This document shows positions 19,547 to 29,376 of a stretch of 64,000 nt of DNA, piece by piece. Origin of the DNA: JBCBCP01 sp039817385 (GTDB lineage Bacteria; Pseudomonadota; Alphaproteobacteria; Rhodobacterales; Rhodobacteraceae); the NCBI GenBank assembly GCA_039817385.1, contig JBCBVY010000001.1:372001-436000 (forward strand), in the 5' to 3' direction. The position numbers and the translations under genes are program-made. Positions within the stretch are counted from its first letter, which is position 1, and each line of letters begins with the position of its first letter. Under the pieces are notes generated by a model that saw only the letters and a list, made by a program, of their open reading frames with translations, was not told the DNA's origin and ran no database searches.

Positions 19547-20128
19547 ATGCTGCTGCTGATCGACAATTATGACAGCTTTACCTACAACCTCGTCCACTAC
19601 GTCGGCAGCCTCGGGGCCCAGGTGCAGGTGCACCGCAACGACGCGCTGAACGTGCAAGAGGCGATGGCGCTGCGGCCCGCGGGCATCCTGCTGTCCCCTG
19701 GCCCCTGCACGCCAGATGATGCGGGGATTTGCCTTGCGCTCGTGGAGGCAGCGGCGGAGACGCGGACCCCGCTCATGGGCGTCTGCCTCGGCCATCAAAG
19801 CATCGGGCAGGCCTTTGGCGGCAAGGTCGTGCGTGCGCCAGACATCGTGCACGGCAAGCTGGGCAAGATGCACCATACCGGCACCGGTCTTTTCGCGGGC
19901 CTGCCCACGCCGTTTGACGCCACGCGTTACCATTCGCTGATCGTGGAACGGGAGAGCCTGCCGGACTGCCTGCAGATCACCGCGGAGCTAGAAGACGGGC
20001 TGATCATGGGCCTGCAGCACCGCGATTTGCCGATCCACGGGGTGCAATTCCACCCCGAAAGCATCCGGTCCGAGCATGGCCACGCGCTGCTGCGCAACTT
20101 TACCGAGACGCTGGCGGTGGCAGCATGA
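19547..20128 (+). CDS. trpG: Anthranilate synthase component II (glutamine amidotransferase)
   Basis: The 193-residue class I amidotransferase supplies ammonia to TrpE. It begins MLLLIDNYDSFTYNLVHY. The nucleophile cysteine is in GVCLGHQSIGQ and the His-Glu pair in GVQFHPESI. A longer open frame exists upstream, but residues before 19547 do not fit the family. Its stop overlaps the trpD start as ATGA. It heads a likely operon through moeA. Confidence 0.95.
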   Translation: MLLLIDNYDSFTYNLVHYVGSLGAQVQVHRNDALNVQEAMALRPAGILLSPGPCTPDDAGICLALVEAAAETRTPLMGVCLGHQSIGQAFGGKVVRAPDIVHGKLGKMHHTGTGLFAGLPTPFDATRYHSLIVERESLPDCLQITAELEDGLIMGLQHRDLPIHGVQFHPESIRSEHGHALLRNFTETLAVAA

Positions 20129-21147
20129 GCGACGCGCTGAAGCCCCTGATCGACGCCGCCGCGAACGGCCCGCTCAGCCGTGCGCAGGCCGAGGCGGCCT
20201 TTGCGATCCTCTTTGAAGGGGAGGCGACGCCGAGCCAGATCGGCGGCCTCCTCATGGCCCTGCGCACGCGGGGGGAGACGGTGGACGAATACGCCGCCGC
20301 CGCCGCGGTGATGCGCGCGAAGTGCAACGCTGTCAAAGCGCCGGACGGAGCGATGGACATCGTGGGCACGGGCGGTGACGGCAAGGGCACGCTAAACATC
20401 TCGACCGCAACGGCCTTCGTGGTCGCAGGCGCGGGCGTGCCGGTGGCCAAGCACGGCAACCGCAACCTCAGCTCCAAATCCGGCGCGGCGGATGCGCTGA
20501 CGCAGATGGGCCTGAACGTGATGGTCGGCCCCGCGGTGGTTGAAAAAGCGCTGAACGAGGTCGGGATCGGGTTCATGATGGCCCCGATGCACCACCCGGC
20601 CATCGCCCACGTGATGCCAACCCGGGCAGAGCTGGGCACGCGCACGATCTTCAACATCCTCGGCCCGCTGACCAACCCCGCCGGGGTCAAGCGGCAGCTA
20701 ACGGGCGCCTTTTCCCGCGATCTGATCCGCCCGATGGCCGAAACGCTGGGCCAGCTTGGCTCAGAGGCGGCGTGGCTGGTGCACGGCTCTGATGGCACGG
20801 ACGAGCTGACGATCACCGGCATCAGCTGGGTCGCCGCGCTTGACGGCGGCACCGTGACCGAGTTCGAGGTCCACCCCGAAGCGGCAAGCCTGCCCGTGCA
20901 CCCGTTCGAGGCGATCGTCGGCGGCACCCCCGAAGAGAACGCCGCCGCCTTCCATGCGCTGCTGGACGGGGCCAAAGGCGCCTACCGGGACGCGGTTCTG
21001 CTGAACGCCGCCGCCGCGCTCAAGGTGGCGGGCAAAACGGGTGACCTGACCGAAGGCGCCCTGATCGCCGCCCAAAGCATCGACACCGGCGCAGCAAAAG
21101 CCAAACTCGAAGCCGTCGCGAACATAACCCAGTCTTCTTCTGGCTAA
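20125..21147 (+). CDS. trpD: Anthranilate phosphoribosyltransferase
   Basis: The 340-residue enzyme joins anthranilate to PRPP. The PRPP-binding GTGGDGKGTLNIST and the KHGNRNLSSKSGAADAL motif are intact. Coupled to trpG by ATGA overlap. A palindromic repeat lies between it and trpC, which might lower downstream expression. Confidence 0.95.
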   Translation: MSDALKPLIDAAANGPLSRAQAEAAFAILFEGEATPSQIGGLLMALRTRGETVDEYAAAAAVMRAKCNAVKAPDGAMDIVGTGGDGKGTLNISTATAFVVAGAGVPVAKHGNRNLSSKSGAADALTQMGLNVMVGPAVVEKALNEVGIGFMMAPMHHPAIAHVMPTRAELGTRTIFNILGPLTNPAGVKRQLTGAFSRDLIRPMAETLGQLGSEAAWLVHGSDGTDELTITGISWVAALDGGTVTEFEVHPEAASLPVHPFEAIVGGTPEENAAAFHALLDGAKGAYRDAVLLNAAAALKVAGKTGDLTEGALIAAQSIDTGAAKAKLEAVANITQSSSG

Positions 21148-21180
21148 AAATATTCCGGGGGTGTGGGGGCTGGCCCCCAC
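21133..21180. repeat. Dispersed roseobacter-type intergenic repeat, copy 2
   Basis: CTTCTTCTGGCT and AAATATTCCGGGG are followed by GTGGGGGC-TG-GCCCCCAC (21163-21180), a perfect 8-bp stem. The repeat overlaps the last codons of trpD and fills the gap before trpC. Confidence 0.7.
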
Positions 21181-21208
21181 TCCAGCGCTAACCAAGGGGC
21201 ACACACCC

Positions 21209-22024
21209 ATGACCGTCACGATCCTCGACAAGATCAAGGCCTACAAGCTCGAAGAAATCGCCGCCGCCAAGGCCGAACGCCCGCTGGACGATGTGGTCCG
21301 CGCCGCGCACAGCGCGCCGCCTGTGCGCCCCTTTGCGGACGCGTTGCAGGCTGCGGCACGGGACGGCTATGGGCTGATTGCGGAGATCAAGAAAGCCTCC
21401 CCGTCCAAGGGCCTTATCCGAGAGGACTTTGACCCCGCCGCCCATGCCGCCGCCTATGCCGCCGGGGGCGCGACGTGCCTGTCGGTGCTGACCGACACGC
21501 CGAGCTTTCAGGGCGCGCCGGAATATCTGGAGGCCGCCCGCACCGCCTGTGATCTGCCGGTTCTGCGCAAGGACTTCATGTATGACACCTACCAGGTGGC
21601 CGAGGCGCGGGCGATGGGCGCGGATTGCATCCTGATCATCATGGCCTCCGTGACGGGCGATCAGGCCGCCGCGCTGGAGGAGGAAGCGTTTCGCTGGGGC
21701 ATGGACGTGCTGATCGAAGTGCATGACGCCGCCGAGCTGACCCGCGCCGCGCAGCTCAAGAGCCGCATGATCGGGATCAACAACCGCAATCTCAAGACAT
21801 TTGAAACCACGCTGGACATAACGCGCACCCTGTCCAAACTGGTGCCCGCGGACCGGATGATCGTGTGCGAGTCGGGCCTTAATGAGCCGGCTGAGCTGGC
21901 GGAGATGGCGATGTACGGCGCGCGCAGCTTCCTGATCGGTGAAAGCCTGATGCGGCAGGACGATGTCGCGGCGGCGACCCGCGCCCTGCTTGCCAACCCG
22001 CTGCTGCCGCAAGGGGGCATGTGA
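21209..22024 (+). CDS. trpC: Indole-3-glycerol phosphate synthase
   Basis: The 271-residue TIM-barrel enzyme closes the indole ring in tryptophan synthesis. Motifs: AEIKKASPSKGLIREDFDP (catalytic Lys region), LRKDFMYDTYQV, IGINNRNLKTFE and ESGL. The start is ATG 21209; codons further upstream lie in the repeat. It shares TGATG with the moaC start. Confidence 0.95.
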   Translation: MTVTILDKIKAYKLEEIAAAKAERPLDDVVRAAHSAPPVRPFADALQAAARDGYGLIAEIKKASPSKGLIREDFDPAAHAAAYAAGGATCLSVLTDTPSFQGAPEYLEAARTACDLPVLRKDFMYDTYQVAEARAMGADCILIIMASVTGDQAAALEEEAFRWGMDVLIEVHDAAELTRAAQLKSRMIGINNRNLKTFETTLDITRTLSKLVPADRMIVCESGLNEPAELAEMAMYGARSFLIGESLMRQDDVAAATRALLANPLLPQGGM

Positions 22025-22497
22025 TGGCGCTGTCGCATTTCGATGCGCAGGGCCGCGCGCATATGGTCGATGTCTCGGCCAAAGATGTGACGGACCGCAT
22101 CGCGACGGCGGCGGGCTGGATCAGAATGGCGCCCGAAACCCTTGAAATCATTGAAAGCGGCACGGCCAAGAAAGGCGACGTGATCGGCACCGCGCGGCTG
22201 GCCGGGATCATGGCTGCCAAGCGCACGTCTGACCTGATCCCCCTGTGCCATCCACTGCCCATCACCAAGGTCGCCGTCGAGATCTCGCCCGACCCCGCCC
22301 TGCCCGGCCTGCGGATCGCGGCGACGGTCAAGACGACGGGGCAAACCGGCGTGGAGATGGAAGCGCTGACCGCCGCGTCCGTCACCGCGCTGACCGTCTA
22401 TGACATGGCAAAGGCCGTGGACAAGGCGATGGAGATTGGCGGCATCCACGTCACCCTGAAAGACGGCGGCAAGAGCGGCCGGTACGAGGCGCCATGA
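22024..22497 (+). CDS. moaC: Cyclic pyranopterin monophosphate synthase
   Basis: The 157-residue enzyme acts in the first stage of molybdenum cofactor synthesis. KRTSDLIPLCHPLPIT, GVEMEALTAASVTALTVYDM and the C-terminal GGKSG are intact. The start is ATG 22024 in a TGATG overlap with trpC; a GTG three bases earlier is also possible. It overlaps moeA by ATGA. Confidence 0.95.
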   Translation: MALSHFDAQGRAHMVDVSAKDVTDRIATAAGWIRMAPETLEIIESGTAKKGDVIGTARLAGIMAAKRTSDLIPLCHPLPITKVAVEISPDPALPGLRIAATVKTTGQTGVEMEALTAASVTALTVYDMAKAVDKAMEIGGIHVTLKDGGKSGRYEAP

Positions 22498-23666
22498 TTC
22501 CCGTCGCGCAGGCACTCGACCACCTTTTCGCCCTTGTCACTCCGCTTGAGACAGAGACCGTGCCGCTCCGCACTGCCGCAGGGCGGGTGCTAAGCGGCTC
22601 CGTTCAAGCCCGCAGGGACCAGCCCCCCTTTGCTGCCTCCGCGATGGACGGCTACGCGGTCAAAAGCGCGGAGGTCGAGCCGGACGTCATGCTCAAGGTC
22701 GTGGGCGAGGCCGCTGCGGGGCACGCGTGGCGCGGCACGGTGCAGGCGGGCGAGGCCGTGCGCATCTTCACAGGCGCGCCGGTGCCTGCGGGCGCGGATC
22801 ACGTGGTGATCCAGGAAGACGTCACACGCACGGGTGATCTGATCACGCTGGGACGCAATCTCTCTGCTGGGACAAACATCCGCCCCGCGGGGGGCGATTT
22901 CACCGCGGGCAGCACGCTGGACGGCCCCCGCCGCCTCGGCCCTGCCGACCTTGCCCTGCTGGCCGCGATGAACATCGCCGAAGTGCCCGTGGCCCGTGCC
23001 CCCCGCGTAGCGCTGATTGCGACGGGGGATGAGTTGGTGATGCCCGGGGGCGCACCCGCGGATGACCAGATCATCGCTTCCAACACCTTTGGCCTGGCCG
23101 CCCAGATCGAAGCGCGGGGCGGGATCGCGCGCATCCTGCCCATAGCGCGCGACACCGCGCCTGCGCTGCGGCAAGCCTTTGCGCTGGCGCGCGGGGCGGA
23201 CCTGATCGTGACTATCGGCGGCGCGTCGGTCGGGGATCATGACCTTGTCGCGCCCGTCGCGGCCGAGCTTGGGATGGAGCAGAGCTTTTACAAGGTCGCC
23301 ATGCGCCCGGGCAAACCGCTGATGGCGGGGCGGCTAGAGGGCACGCCGATGATCGGCCTTCCGGGCAATCCTGTCTCTGCGCTTGTGTGCGGCACGGTGT
23401 TCCTTGGTCCGGTTCTGGACGTGATGCAGGGCCTGCCTGCCGCGCCTGTGCCGCGCCGCAGCGTCCCGCTCGCGGCGCCGCTAGGCGCAAATGGCCCGCG
23501 GGAGCACTACATGCGCGCCGTGCTGGACGGAGACGGCGTGCGGGACGCGGGCGCGCAGGACAGCAGCCTTTTGCACATTCTCGCCGCAGCAAACGCGCTG
23601 ATCGTGCGCCCCCCGGATGATCCAGCCCGCGTTCCGGGCGACATGGTTCAGATCGTCGATCTGTAA
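22494..23666 (+). CDS. moeA: Molybdopterin molybdotransferase
   Basis: The 390-residue enzyme inserts molybdate into adenylated molybdopterin. Motifs include PPFAASAMDGYAV, GAPVPAGADHVV, TIGGASVGDHD and RPGKPLMAG with GLPGNPVSA. Coupled to moaC by ATGA. It ends 70 bases before lexA, which has its own promoter. Confidence 0.95.
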   Translation: MIPVAQALDHLFALVTPLETETVPLRTAAGRVLSGSVQARRDQPPFAASAMDGYAVKSAEVEPDVMLKVVGEAAAGHAWRGTVQAGEAVRIFTGAPVPAGADHVVIQEDVTRTGDLITLGRNLSAGTNIRPAGGDFTAGSTLDGPRRLGPADLALLAAMNIAEVPVARAPRVALIATGDELVMPGGAPADDQIIASNTFGLAAQIEARGGIARILPIARDTAPALRQAFALARGADLIVTIGGASVGDHDLVAPVAAELGMEQSFYKVAMRPGKPLMAGRLEGTPMIGLPGNPVSALVCGTVFLGPVLDVMQGLPAAPVPRRSVPLAAPLGANGPREHYMRAVLDGDGVRDAGAQDSSLLHILAAANALIVRPPDDPARVPGDMVQIVDL

Positions 23667-23671
23667 CGCCG

Positions 23672-23700
23672 TTGACACAAAACGGGAACATGCGTAGAAC
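23672..23700 (+). promoter_or_regulatory. lexA promoter with overlapping SOS box
   Basis: TTGACA (23672-23677), a 17-base spacer and TAGAAC (23695-23700) form a near-consensus sigma70-type promoter. GAAC-ATGCGTA-GAAC (23686-23700) is a perfect alphaproteobacterial LexA box (GTTC-N7-GTTC read on the other strand). It covers the -10, so LexA would repress its own gene. Confidence 0.9.
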
Positions 23701-23735
23701 AAAGCTGAACGCACAAAAACGCGGGAGGTCTGAGC

Positions 23736-24422
23736 ATGTTGACCAAAAAACAACTGGATTTGCTGGAATTCATCCACAAACGGGTGCAGCGCGACGGGGT
23801 GCCGCCTTCGTTTGACGAGATGAAAGAAGCGTTGGACCTGCGGTCCAAGTCGGGCATTCACCGGCTGATCACCGCGCTGGAAGAGCGCGGCTTTATCCGC
23901 CGCCTCGCCCACCGGGCCCGCGCGATCGAGATTGTGAAACTGCCCGACGCGATGGGCGGCTTTGTCCCCCGGGTGATTGATGGCGACCGGCCAGACGGCC
24001 CGCCCCCCGCGCAGGCCCTCGCGGTTGAGGCCGTGCAGGCCAGCGCCATCCCGCTGGTGGGCCGCATCGCCGCCGGTGTCCCGATTGAGGCGCTGCAGCA
24101 GGGCGGCACCTCCGTCTCTGTCCCCGGCGCGATGCTGGCGGGGCAAGGCGATCACTACGCGCTTGAGGTCAAGGGCGATTCGATGATCGAGGCCGGGATC
24201 AACGATGGCGACGTTGTGGTGATCCGCGAGACCTCCGTGGCGGAAAATGGCGATATCGTGGTGGCACTGGTCGAGGATCACGAGGCGACGCTGAAACGCT
24301 ATATGAAGCGCGGCAACTCCATCGCGCTGGAGGCGGCGAACCCCGCCTACGAGACGCGCGTGTTCACCGATGACAAGGTGAAGGTCCAAGGCAAGCTGGT
24401 CGGGCTGATCCGCACCTACTGA
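23736..24422 (+). CDS. lexA: SOS response repressor LexA
   Basis: The 228-residue repressor has an N-terminal winged helix (residues about 1-65, MLTKKQLDLLEFIHKR), a linker, and a C-terminal S24 autoprotease domain. The self-cleavage Ala-Gly is in GRIAAGVPIEA, the catalytic serine in VKGDSMIEAGI and the lysine in ATLKRYMKRG. A GGGAGG site precedes the start. It overlaps the end of comEC by 7 bases in convergent orientation. Confidence 0.97.
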   Translation: MLTKKQLDLLEFIHKRVQRDGVPPSFDEMKEALDLRSKSGIHRLITALEERGFIRRLAHRARAIEIVKLPDAMGGFVPRVIDGDRPDGPPPAQALAVEAVQASAIPLVGRIAAGVPIEALQQGGTSVSVPGAMLAGQGDHYALEVKGDSMIEAGINDGDVVVIRETSVAENGDIVVALVEDHEATLKRYMKRGNSIALEAANPAYETRVFTDDKVKVQGKLVGLIRTY

Positions 24423-26482
24423 CGCGCCCAGCTGGACCAAAGGCGGTCACCGGCCACGTCGCGGGCGGTGACCATCACGAGCGTGCCCCCGCGCGCCACA
24501 AGCGCCACAGCCCCGGTTTGACGCAACCGCTCGGGATCGAACACGTCGCATGGGCCCGGCGCGGCGGGCAGCGCGACGTTCACCACCATGATCTGGCCCG
24601 CGGTGCAGTCCGGCGCCGCGCTCGCTGCGCGCTTGCCCGTACCGTGCAGAACCGCGACCGGGCCGACTTGCATGCCGTGCCAGCGGCCCAGCCCCTGCAT
24701 CCCGTCCCAACGCGCGGCCGCGTCTTCTTGCGGCGTGCCATCTCCGTCATTCTCCAGCCAGTTGCGCGCGACAAAACCGCCCCCCTTGGCGCGGCTCAGC
24801 GCCCGGCCCTCTGCCGTCATCACGCCGACCAGCGCCCCGGTATCGGCGATCAGCAGCGCGGGCCGCTCTGCCACCTGCCACGCGGCCAGCGCCGCCGCCG
24901 CAACGGCAAGCCCCGCAAGGCGCGCACGCCCCTGCCAGAGCAGCAAAAACAGCATTCCGAGCGCAATCAGCGGCAGCACGAAAGGTTGTGGGCCGACGAC
25001 ATAGCGCTGCGCGCCCGGCAGGCCGGCGGTGAACTCGGCCACCCAGAGGATCCAGCCGAGGCCGAGGCCCATCAGCTCCAGCCCGATCCACTCAAGCCCA
25101 AAAGGCGCCAGCAGCGCCGCGAGGACCGCTGCCGGGATCACCATCATCCCCATCAGCGGCACGGAGAAGAAATTGGCCAGCAGGCCATAATTGGCCACCG
25201 TGTTGAAATGCGCCGCCCCCACCGGCGCGGTCGCAAGACCGGAAATCGCGGAGGCCAGGATCACGCCCACCGCCCCCTGCGCCCAAACGGGGCCAATCCT
25301 GATCTGCCCGTCCCGCATCCAGCCAAAGACCGCAACCAGCGCGGTTGTCGCAGCAAAGGACATCTGGAAGCCGGGGCTCATCAACGCTTCGGGCCGCAGG
25401 ACCAGCACGATGATCGCCGCGACGGCCACGGCCCGCAGGCTGAGCGCACGGCGGTTCATCAGCAGCGCAACCAGCGCCACAGCAACCATGATAAACGCCC
25501 GCTCCGTCGCGACATTCCCGCCGGACATCGCAAGGTAGACCGCGGCAACGATCAACGCGCCAATGGCGGCGATGCTGCGCGTGGGCCAATGCAACGCGGC
25601 AGTGGGGATAAGCGCCAGCCCGCCCCGGATCAGCCCGAAGATGAACGCCGAGAGCAAACCCATGTGAAGCCCCGAGATCGCCAGCAAATGCGCCGTGTTG
25701 GAGGCGCGCAAAGCCTCCAGCGCCTGCTGCCCGATCCCGCTGCGGTCCCCGGTTGTCACGGCGGCGGCAAAGCCGCCCACATCCCCCGGCAGCACCGCGC
25801 GCACATGGGCGGAGATCGCCATGCGCACCCGGAACACCATCAGGCGCCAGCCCTGCGCGGGCGGGGCAGAGGTCAGCAGCGGCACGCGCGTGTAGCCCAC
25901 CGCCCCCAGCGATTTGAACCAGGCGTGACGCTGGAAATCAAAGCCCCCCGGCTCCACCGGCCCGCCGGGCGGCGACAGGTGCCCGGTTGTCATCACCCGT
26001 GCCCCGGGACGCGGTGCGCTGCCCTCTGCCGCACCGTGCAGCGAAATCCGCACCTTCAGCGGCGTGCGCCAGGGCACAACATCGTTTAACTGCACCCGGT
26101 CGAGCGTCACGCGCACCGCGTCCGAGGCGGAGCGGTCCAGCGCGACGACGCGGCCTTCGATCGGGCCATAGTAGCGAAAACCCAGCACCGGCCCCGCGAC
26201 GGAATGCGCGCGCTGCGCCGCGAGCAATGTGCCGATGAGGATAAGGGCAAGGCCGACGGGCAGCGGGCTCCACGCCTCGCCCATGCGGAACGCCAGCGCG
26301 ATGAGGACGCAGGCCAAGGCCGCGATGCACATCAAAGCCGCGACCGAAGGCTCTTGGCGGAGCGCAAAATAGCCCCCAATCCCGAAGGCGAGGCACACGG
26401 GCACCCATTCGATCAGCCCCCCGCGCTGGCGCAGCGCGATGTCGGTGATCGCGGCGGATGTAATGGGCCAGGCCCGAGCCAT
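24416..26482 (-). CDS. comEC: ComEC/Rec2-type DNA uptake channel protein
   Basis: The 688-residue membrane protein has many hydrophobic segments. The N-terminal region resembles DUF4131, and the central competence domain carries the hallmark HLLAISGLHMGLLSAF and PGFQMSFAATTALV. In transformation, ComEC moves single-stranded DNA across the inner membrane. The C-terminal part occupies the place of the metallo-beta-lactamase domain found in Bacillus-type proteins, but I see no HxHxDH motif, so nuclease activity there is unlikely. It is convergent with lexA and divergent from gltX. Confidence 0.85.
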   Translation of the reverse strand: MARAWPITSAAITDIALRQRGGLIEWVPVCLAFGIGGYFALRQEPSVAALMCIAALACVLIALAFRMGEAWSPLPVGLALILIGTLLAAQRAHSVAGPVLGFRYYGPIEGRVVALDRSASDAVRVTLDRVQLNDVVPWRTPLKVRISLHGAAEGSAPRPGARVMTTGHLSPPGGPVEPGGFDFQRHAWFKSLGAVGYTRVPLLTSAPPAQGWRLMVFRVRMAISAHVRAVLPGDVGGFAAAVTTGDRSGIGQQALEALRASNTAHLLAISGLHMGLLSAFIFGLIRGGLALIPTAALHWPTRSIAAIGALIVAAVYLAMSGGNVATERAFIMVAVALVALLMNRRALSLRAVAVAAIIVLVLRPEALMSPGFQMSFAATTALVAVFGWMRDGQIRIGPVWAQGAVGVILASAISGLATAPVGAAHFNTVANYGLLANFFSVPLMGMMVIPAAVLAALLAPFGLEWIGLELMGLGLGWILWVAEFTAGLPGAQRYVVGPQPFVLPLIALGMLFLLLWQGRARLAGLAVAAAALAAWQVAERPALLIADTGALVGVMTAEGRALSRAKGGGFVARNWLENDGDGTPQEDAAARWDGMQGLGRWHGMQVGPVAVLHGTGKRAASAAPDCTAGQIMVVNVALPAAPGPCDVFDPERLRQTGAVALVARGGTLVMVTARDVAGDRLWSSWARQ

Positions 26483-26554
26483 GCTTGCTCCTGTCGCGCC
26501 CTCTGGCTATTGGAACGCTACCTCCTTCATGGTTACCCAAAGGTTAATGCCCAC

Positions 26555-27964
26555 ATGACCCAGGTCGTCACCCGCTTTGCCCCCTCGCCCACCGGGTTCC
26601 TGCATATCGGCGGGGCGCGCACGGCGCTGTTCAACTGGCTCTATGCACGGGGCCGCGGCGGCAGGTTCCTGCTGCGGATCGAGGACACAGACCGCGCGCG
26701 GTCGACCCCGGAGGCCACGCAGGCGATCCTCGACGGCATGGCGTGGCTTGGGCTGGACCATGATGGCGACGTGGTCAGCCAGTTCGAAAACGCGCCCCGC
26801 CATGCGGAGGTCGCGCAGCAGCTTTTGGCCGAGGGCAAAGCCTACAAGTGCTTTGCCACCCAGGAAGAGATCTCCGCCTTCCGCGCGGCGGCGAAGGCCG
26901 AAGGCAAAAGCACGCTCTTCCGCTCCCCCTGGCGGGACCGCACAGATCACCCCGACGCACCCTACGCCATCCGGATCAAGGCCCCGCTGGAGGGCGAGAC
27001 GGTGATCCGCGACGCCGTGCAAGGCGATGTGACCGTGCAGAACAGCCAGCTTGACGATATGATCCTGCTGCGCTCTGACGGCACGCCGGTCTACATGCTG
27101 GCCGTGGTGGTGGACGATCACGACATGGGCGTGACCCACGTGATCCGCGGCGACGATCACCTGAACAACGCGGCGCGCCAGCAAATGGTCTACGACGCGA
27201 TGGGCTGGGATGTGCCAACTTTCGCGCATATCCCGCTGATCCACGGGGCCGATGGCAAGAAGCTGTCCAAGCGCCACGGCGCGCTGGGGGCGCAGGAATA
27301 CCAGGTGATGGGCTACCCGGCGGCGGGCATGCGCAATTACCTCACCCGCCTTGGGTGGAGCCACGGGGATGACGAGTTTTTCTCGGACGCACAGGCACTT
27401 GAGTGGTTCGACCTTGATGGAATCGGCAAGGCGCCCGCCCGGTTTGACCTGAAAAAGCTGGAACACCTGTCGGGCTTGCATATCGCCGCCGCGGATGATG
27501 CGGCGTTGCAGCAAGAAACGCAGGCCTACCTTGCGGCAAATGGCGCGCCCACGCTGACGGATGCGCAGCAGGCGGGGCTAATCGCCGCAATGCCCTTTGT
27601 CAAAGAACGGTCAAAAACCTTCCCGGAACTGCTTGAAAAGGCTCACTTTGCGCTCACGGCCCGCCCGATTGTGCCGGATGAGAAAGCGGCCAAGGCGCTG
27701 GATACGGTATCCCGTGGTATACTGTCTCAATTGACGCCGCACCTGCAAACCGGTAACTGGACCCGAGACGCGCTGGAGACGGTTCTGAACGGTTTCGCGG
27801 AGGCGCAGGGCACCAAGTTCGGCAAGCTGGCCGGCCCCCTGCGCGCAGCCCTCGCGGGACGTGCGGTGACCCCTTCGGTATTTGACATGATGCTTGTGCT
27901 GGGCCGAGAGGAGACCCTGGGCAGGCTGATCGACGCGAGCAAGGGGGACGGCGCCGGTTCATAA
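26555..27964 (+). CDS. gltX: Glutamate--tRNA ligase
   Basis: The 469-residue class I synthetase has the HIGH-type motif in TGFLHIGGARTALFNWLYA and the KMSKS-type motif GKKLSKRHGALG. Start is ATG 26555 (MTQVVTRFAPSPTG); the open frame upstream crosses into comEC and is not used. Length is normal. Confidence 0.95.
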   Translation: MTQVVTRFAPSPTGFLHIGGARTALFNWLYARGRGGRFLLRIEDTDRARSTPEATQAILDGMAWLGLDHDGDVVSQFENAPRHAEVAQQLLAEGKAYKCFATQEEISAFRAAAKAEGKSTLFRSPWRDRTDHPDAPYAIRIKAPLEGETVIRDAVQGDVTVQNSQLDDMILLRSDGTPVYMLAVVVDDHDMGVTHVIRGDDHLNNAARQQMVYDAMGWDVPTFAHIPLIHGADGKKLSKRHGALGAQEYQVMGYPAAGMRNYLTRLGWSHGDDEFFSDAQALEWFDLDGIGKAPARFDLKKLEHLSGLHIAAADDAALQQETQAYLAANGAPTLTDAQQAGLIAAMPFVKERSKTFPELLEKAHFALTARPIVPDEKAAKALDTVSRGILSQLTPHLQTGNWTRDALETVLNGFAEAQGTKFGKLAGPLRAALAGRAVTPSVFDMMLVLGREETLGRLIDASKGDGAGS

Positions 27965-28055
27965 TCGGTTCATCATTCCATGCTTTGACAACGGCCCGGG
28001 GGCAAGCCGGGCGACGGGTGCCTGAAATGCGCCCGAACCTTAGGAAGGACTCCGA

Positions 28056-29354
28056 ATGGCCGACGCAAGCAGCCGCACCGCAAAACTCTCCATCGACGGG
28101 ACAGAATACGATCTGCCGATCTATTCCGGCTCCACCGGGCCGGATGTGATCGACATCCGCAAGCTTTATGCCGAGGCAAAGGTGTTCACCTATGACCCGG
28201 GCTTTACCTCTACGGCGGCTTGCGACAGCACGATCACCTATATCGACGGCGTTAAGGGCGAGCTTTTGCACCGCGGCTATCCGATCGACCAGCTGGCGGC
28301 CAAATCCCACTATCTCGAAGTGTGCTACCTGCTGCTTTACGGTGAGCTGCCGACCGCGGCACAGCTTGAGACGTTCGAGACGACGATCACCCGCCACACG
28401 ATGCTGCACGAGCAGATGGGCAACTTCTTCCGCGGGTTCCGCCGCGACGCGCACCCGATGGCTGTCATGGTTGGCGTGGTCGGCGCGATGTCTGCCTTTT
28501 ATCACGACAGCACCGACATCTCTGACCCACACCAGCGCGAGATTGCAAGCCACCGCCTGATCGCCAAGATGCCGACCATCGCGGCCTGGGCCTACAAATA
28601 CACGGTCGGCCAGCCGTTTGTGTATCCGCGCAACGATCTGGACTATGCGTCGAACTTCCTGCGCATGTGCTTTGCCGTCCCGGCGGAGGATTACGAGGTC
28701 AACCCGATCCTGTCCCGCGCGATGGACCGCATCTTTACCCTGCATGCGGATCACGAGCAGAACGCCTCGACCTCCACGGTGCGTCTGGCGTCCTCTTCGG
28801 GCGCGAACCCGTTTGCGTGCATCGCGGCGGGCATCGCCTGCCTCTGGGGCCCGGCGCATGGCGGCGCCAACCAGGCCTGCCTTGAGATGCTGAAGGAAAT
28901 CGGCACACCTGACCGCATCCCCGAATATATCGCCCGCGCCAAGGACAAGGACGACCCGTTCCGCCTGATGGGCTTCGGCCACCGCGTCTACAAGAACTTC
29001 GACCCGCGCGCAACGGTGATGAAACAGTCCGCTGATGAGGTGCTGGAGCTGCTGGGGGTGGAGAACAACCCGATCCTCGCCACCGCCAAAGAGCTGGAGC
29101 AGGCGGCGCTGAACGATCCCTACTTTGCGGACAAAAAGCTCTTCCCGAACGTGGATTTCTATTCGGGCATCATTCTGGAAGCGATGGGCTTTCCGACCTC
29201 CATGTTCACGCCGATCTTCGCGCTGTCGCGCACGGTGGGCTGGATTTCCCAGTGGAAGGAAATGCTGGACGATCCGCAGGCCAAGATCGGCCGCCCGCGC
29301 CAGCTCTACCTGGGCGAGACGATGCGCGACTATGTCGATATCGAGAATCGTTAA
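28056..29354 (+). CDS. gltA: Citrate synthase
   Basis: The 432-residue TCA-cycle enzyme condenses oxaloacetate and acetyl-CoA. Active-site histidines are in HADHEQNASTSTVR and GFGHRVYKNFDPRA; the large type II (hexameric) layout is typical of Gram-negative bacteria. A TTGACA (27984-27989) and a good AGGAAGGA ribosome binding site precede it. A GC-rich terminator follows. Confidence 0.97.
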   Translation: MADASSRTAKLSIDGTEYDLPIYSGSTGPDVIDIRKLYAEAKVFTYDPGFTSTAACDSTITYIDGVKGELLHRGYPIDQLAAKSHYLEVCYLLLYGELPTAAQLETFETTITRHTMLHEQMGNFFRGFRRDAHPMAVMVGVVGAMSAFYHDSTDISDPHQREIASHRLIAKMPTIAAWAYKYTVGQPFVYPRNDLDYASNFLRMCFAVPAEDYEVNPILSRAMDRIFTLHADHEQNASTSTVRLASSSGANPFACIAAGIACLWGPAHGGANQACLEMLKEIGTPDRIPEYIARAKDKDDPFRLMGFGHRVYKNFDPRATVMKQSADEVLELLGVENNPILATAKELEQAALNDPYFADKKLFPNVDFYSGIILEAMGFPTSMFTPIFALSRTVGWISQWKEMLDDPQAKIGRPRQLYLGETMRDYVDIENR

Positions 29355-29376
29355 CCCACTCTTTTGAACACAGATG

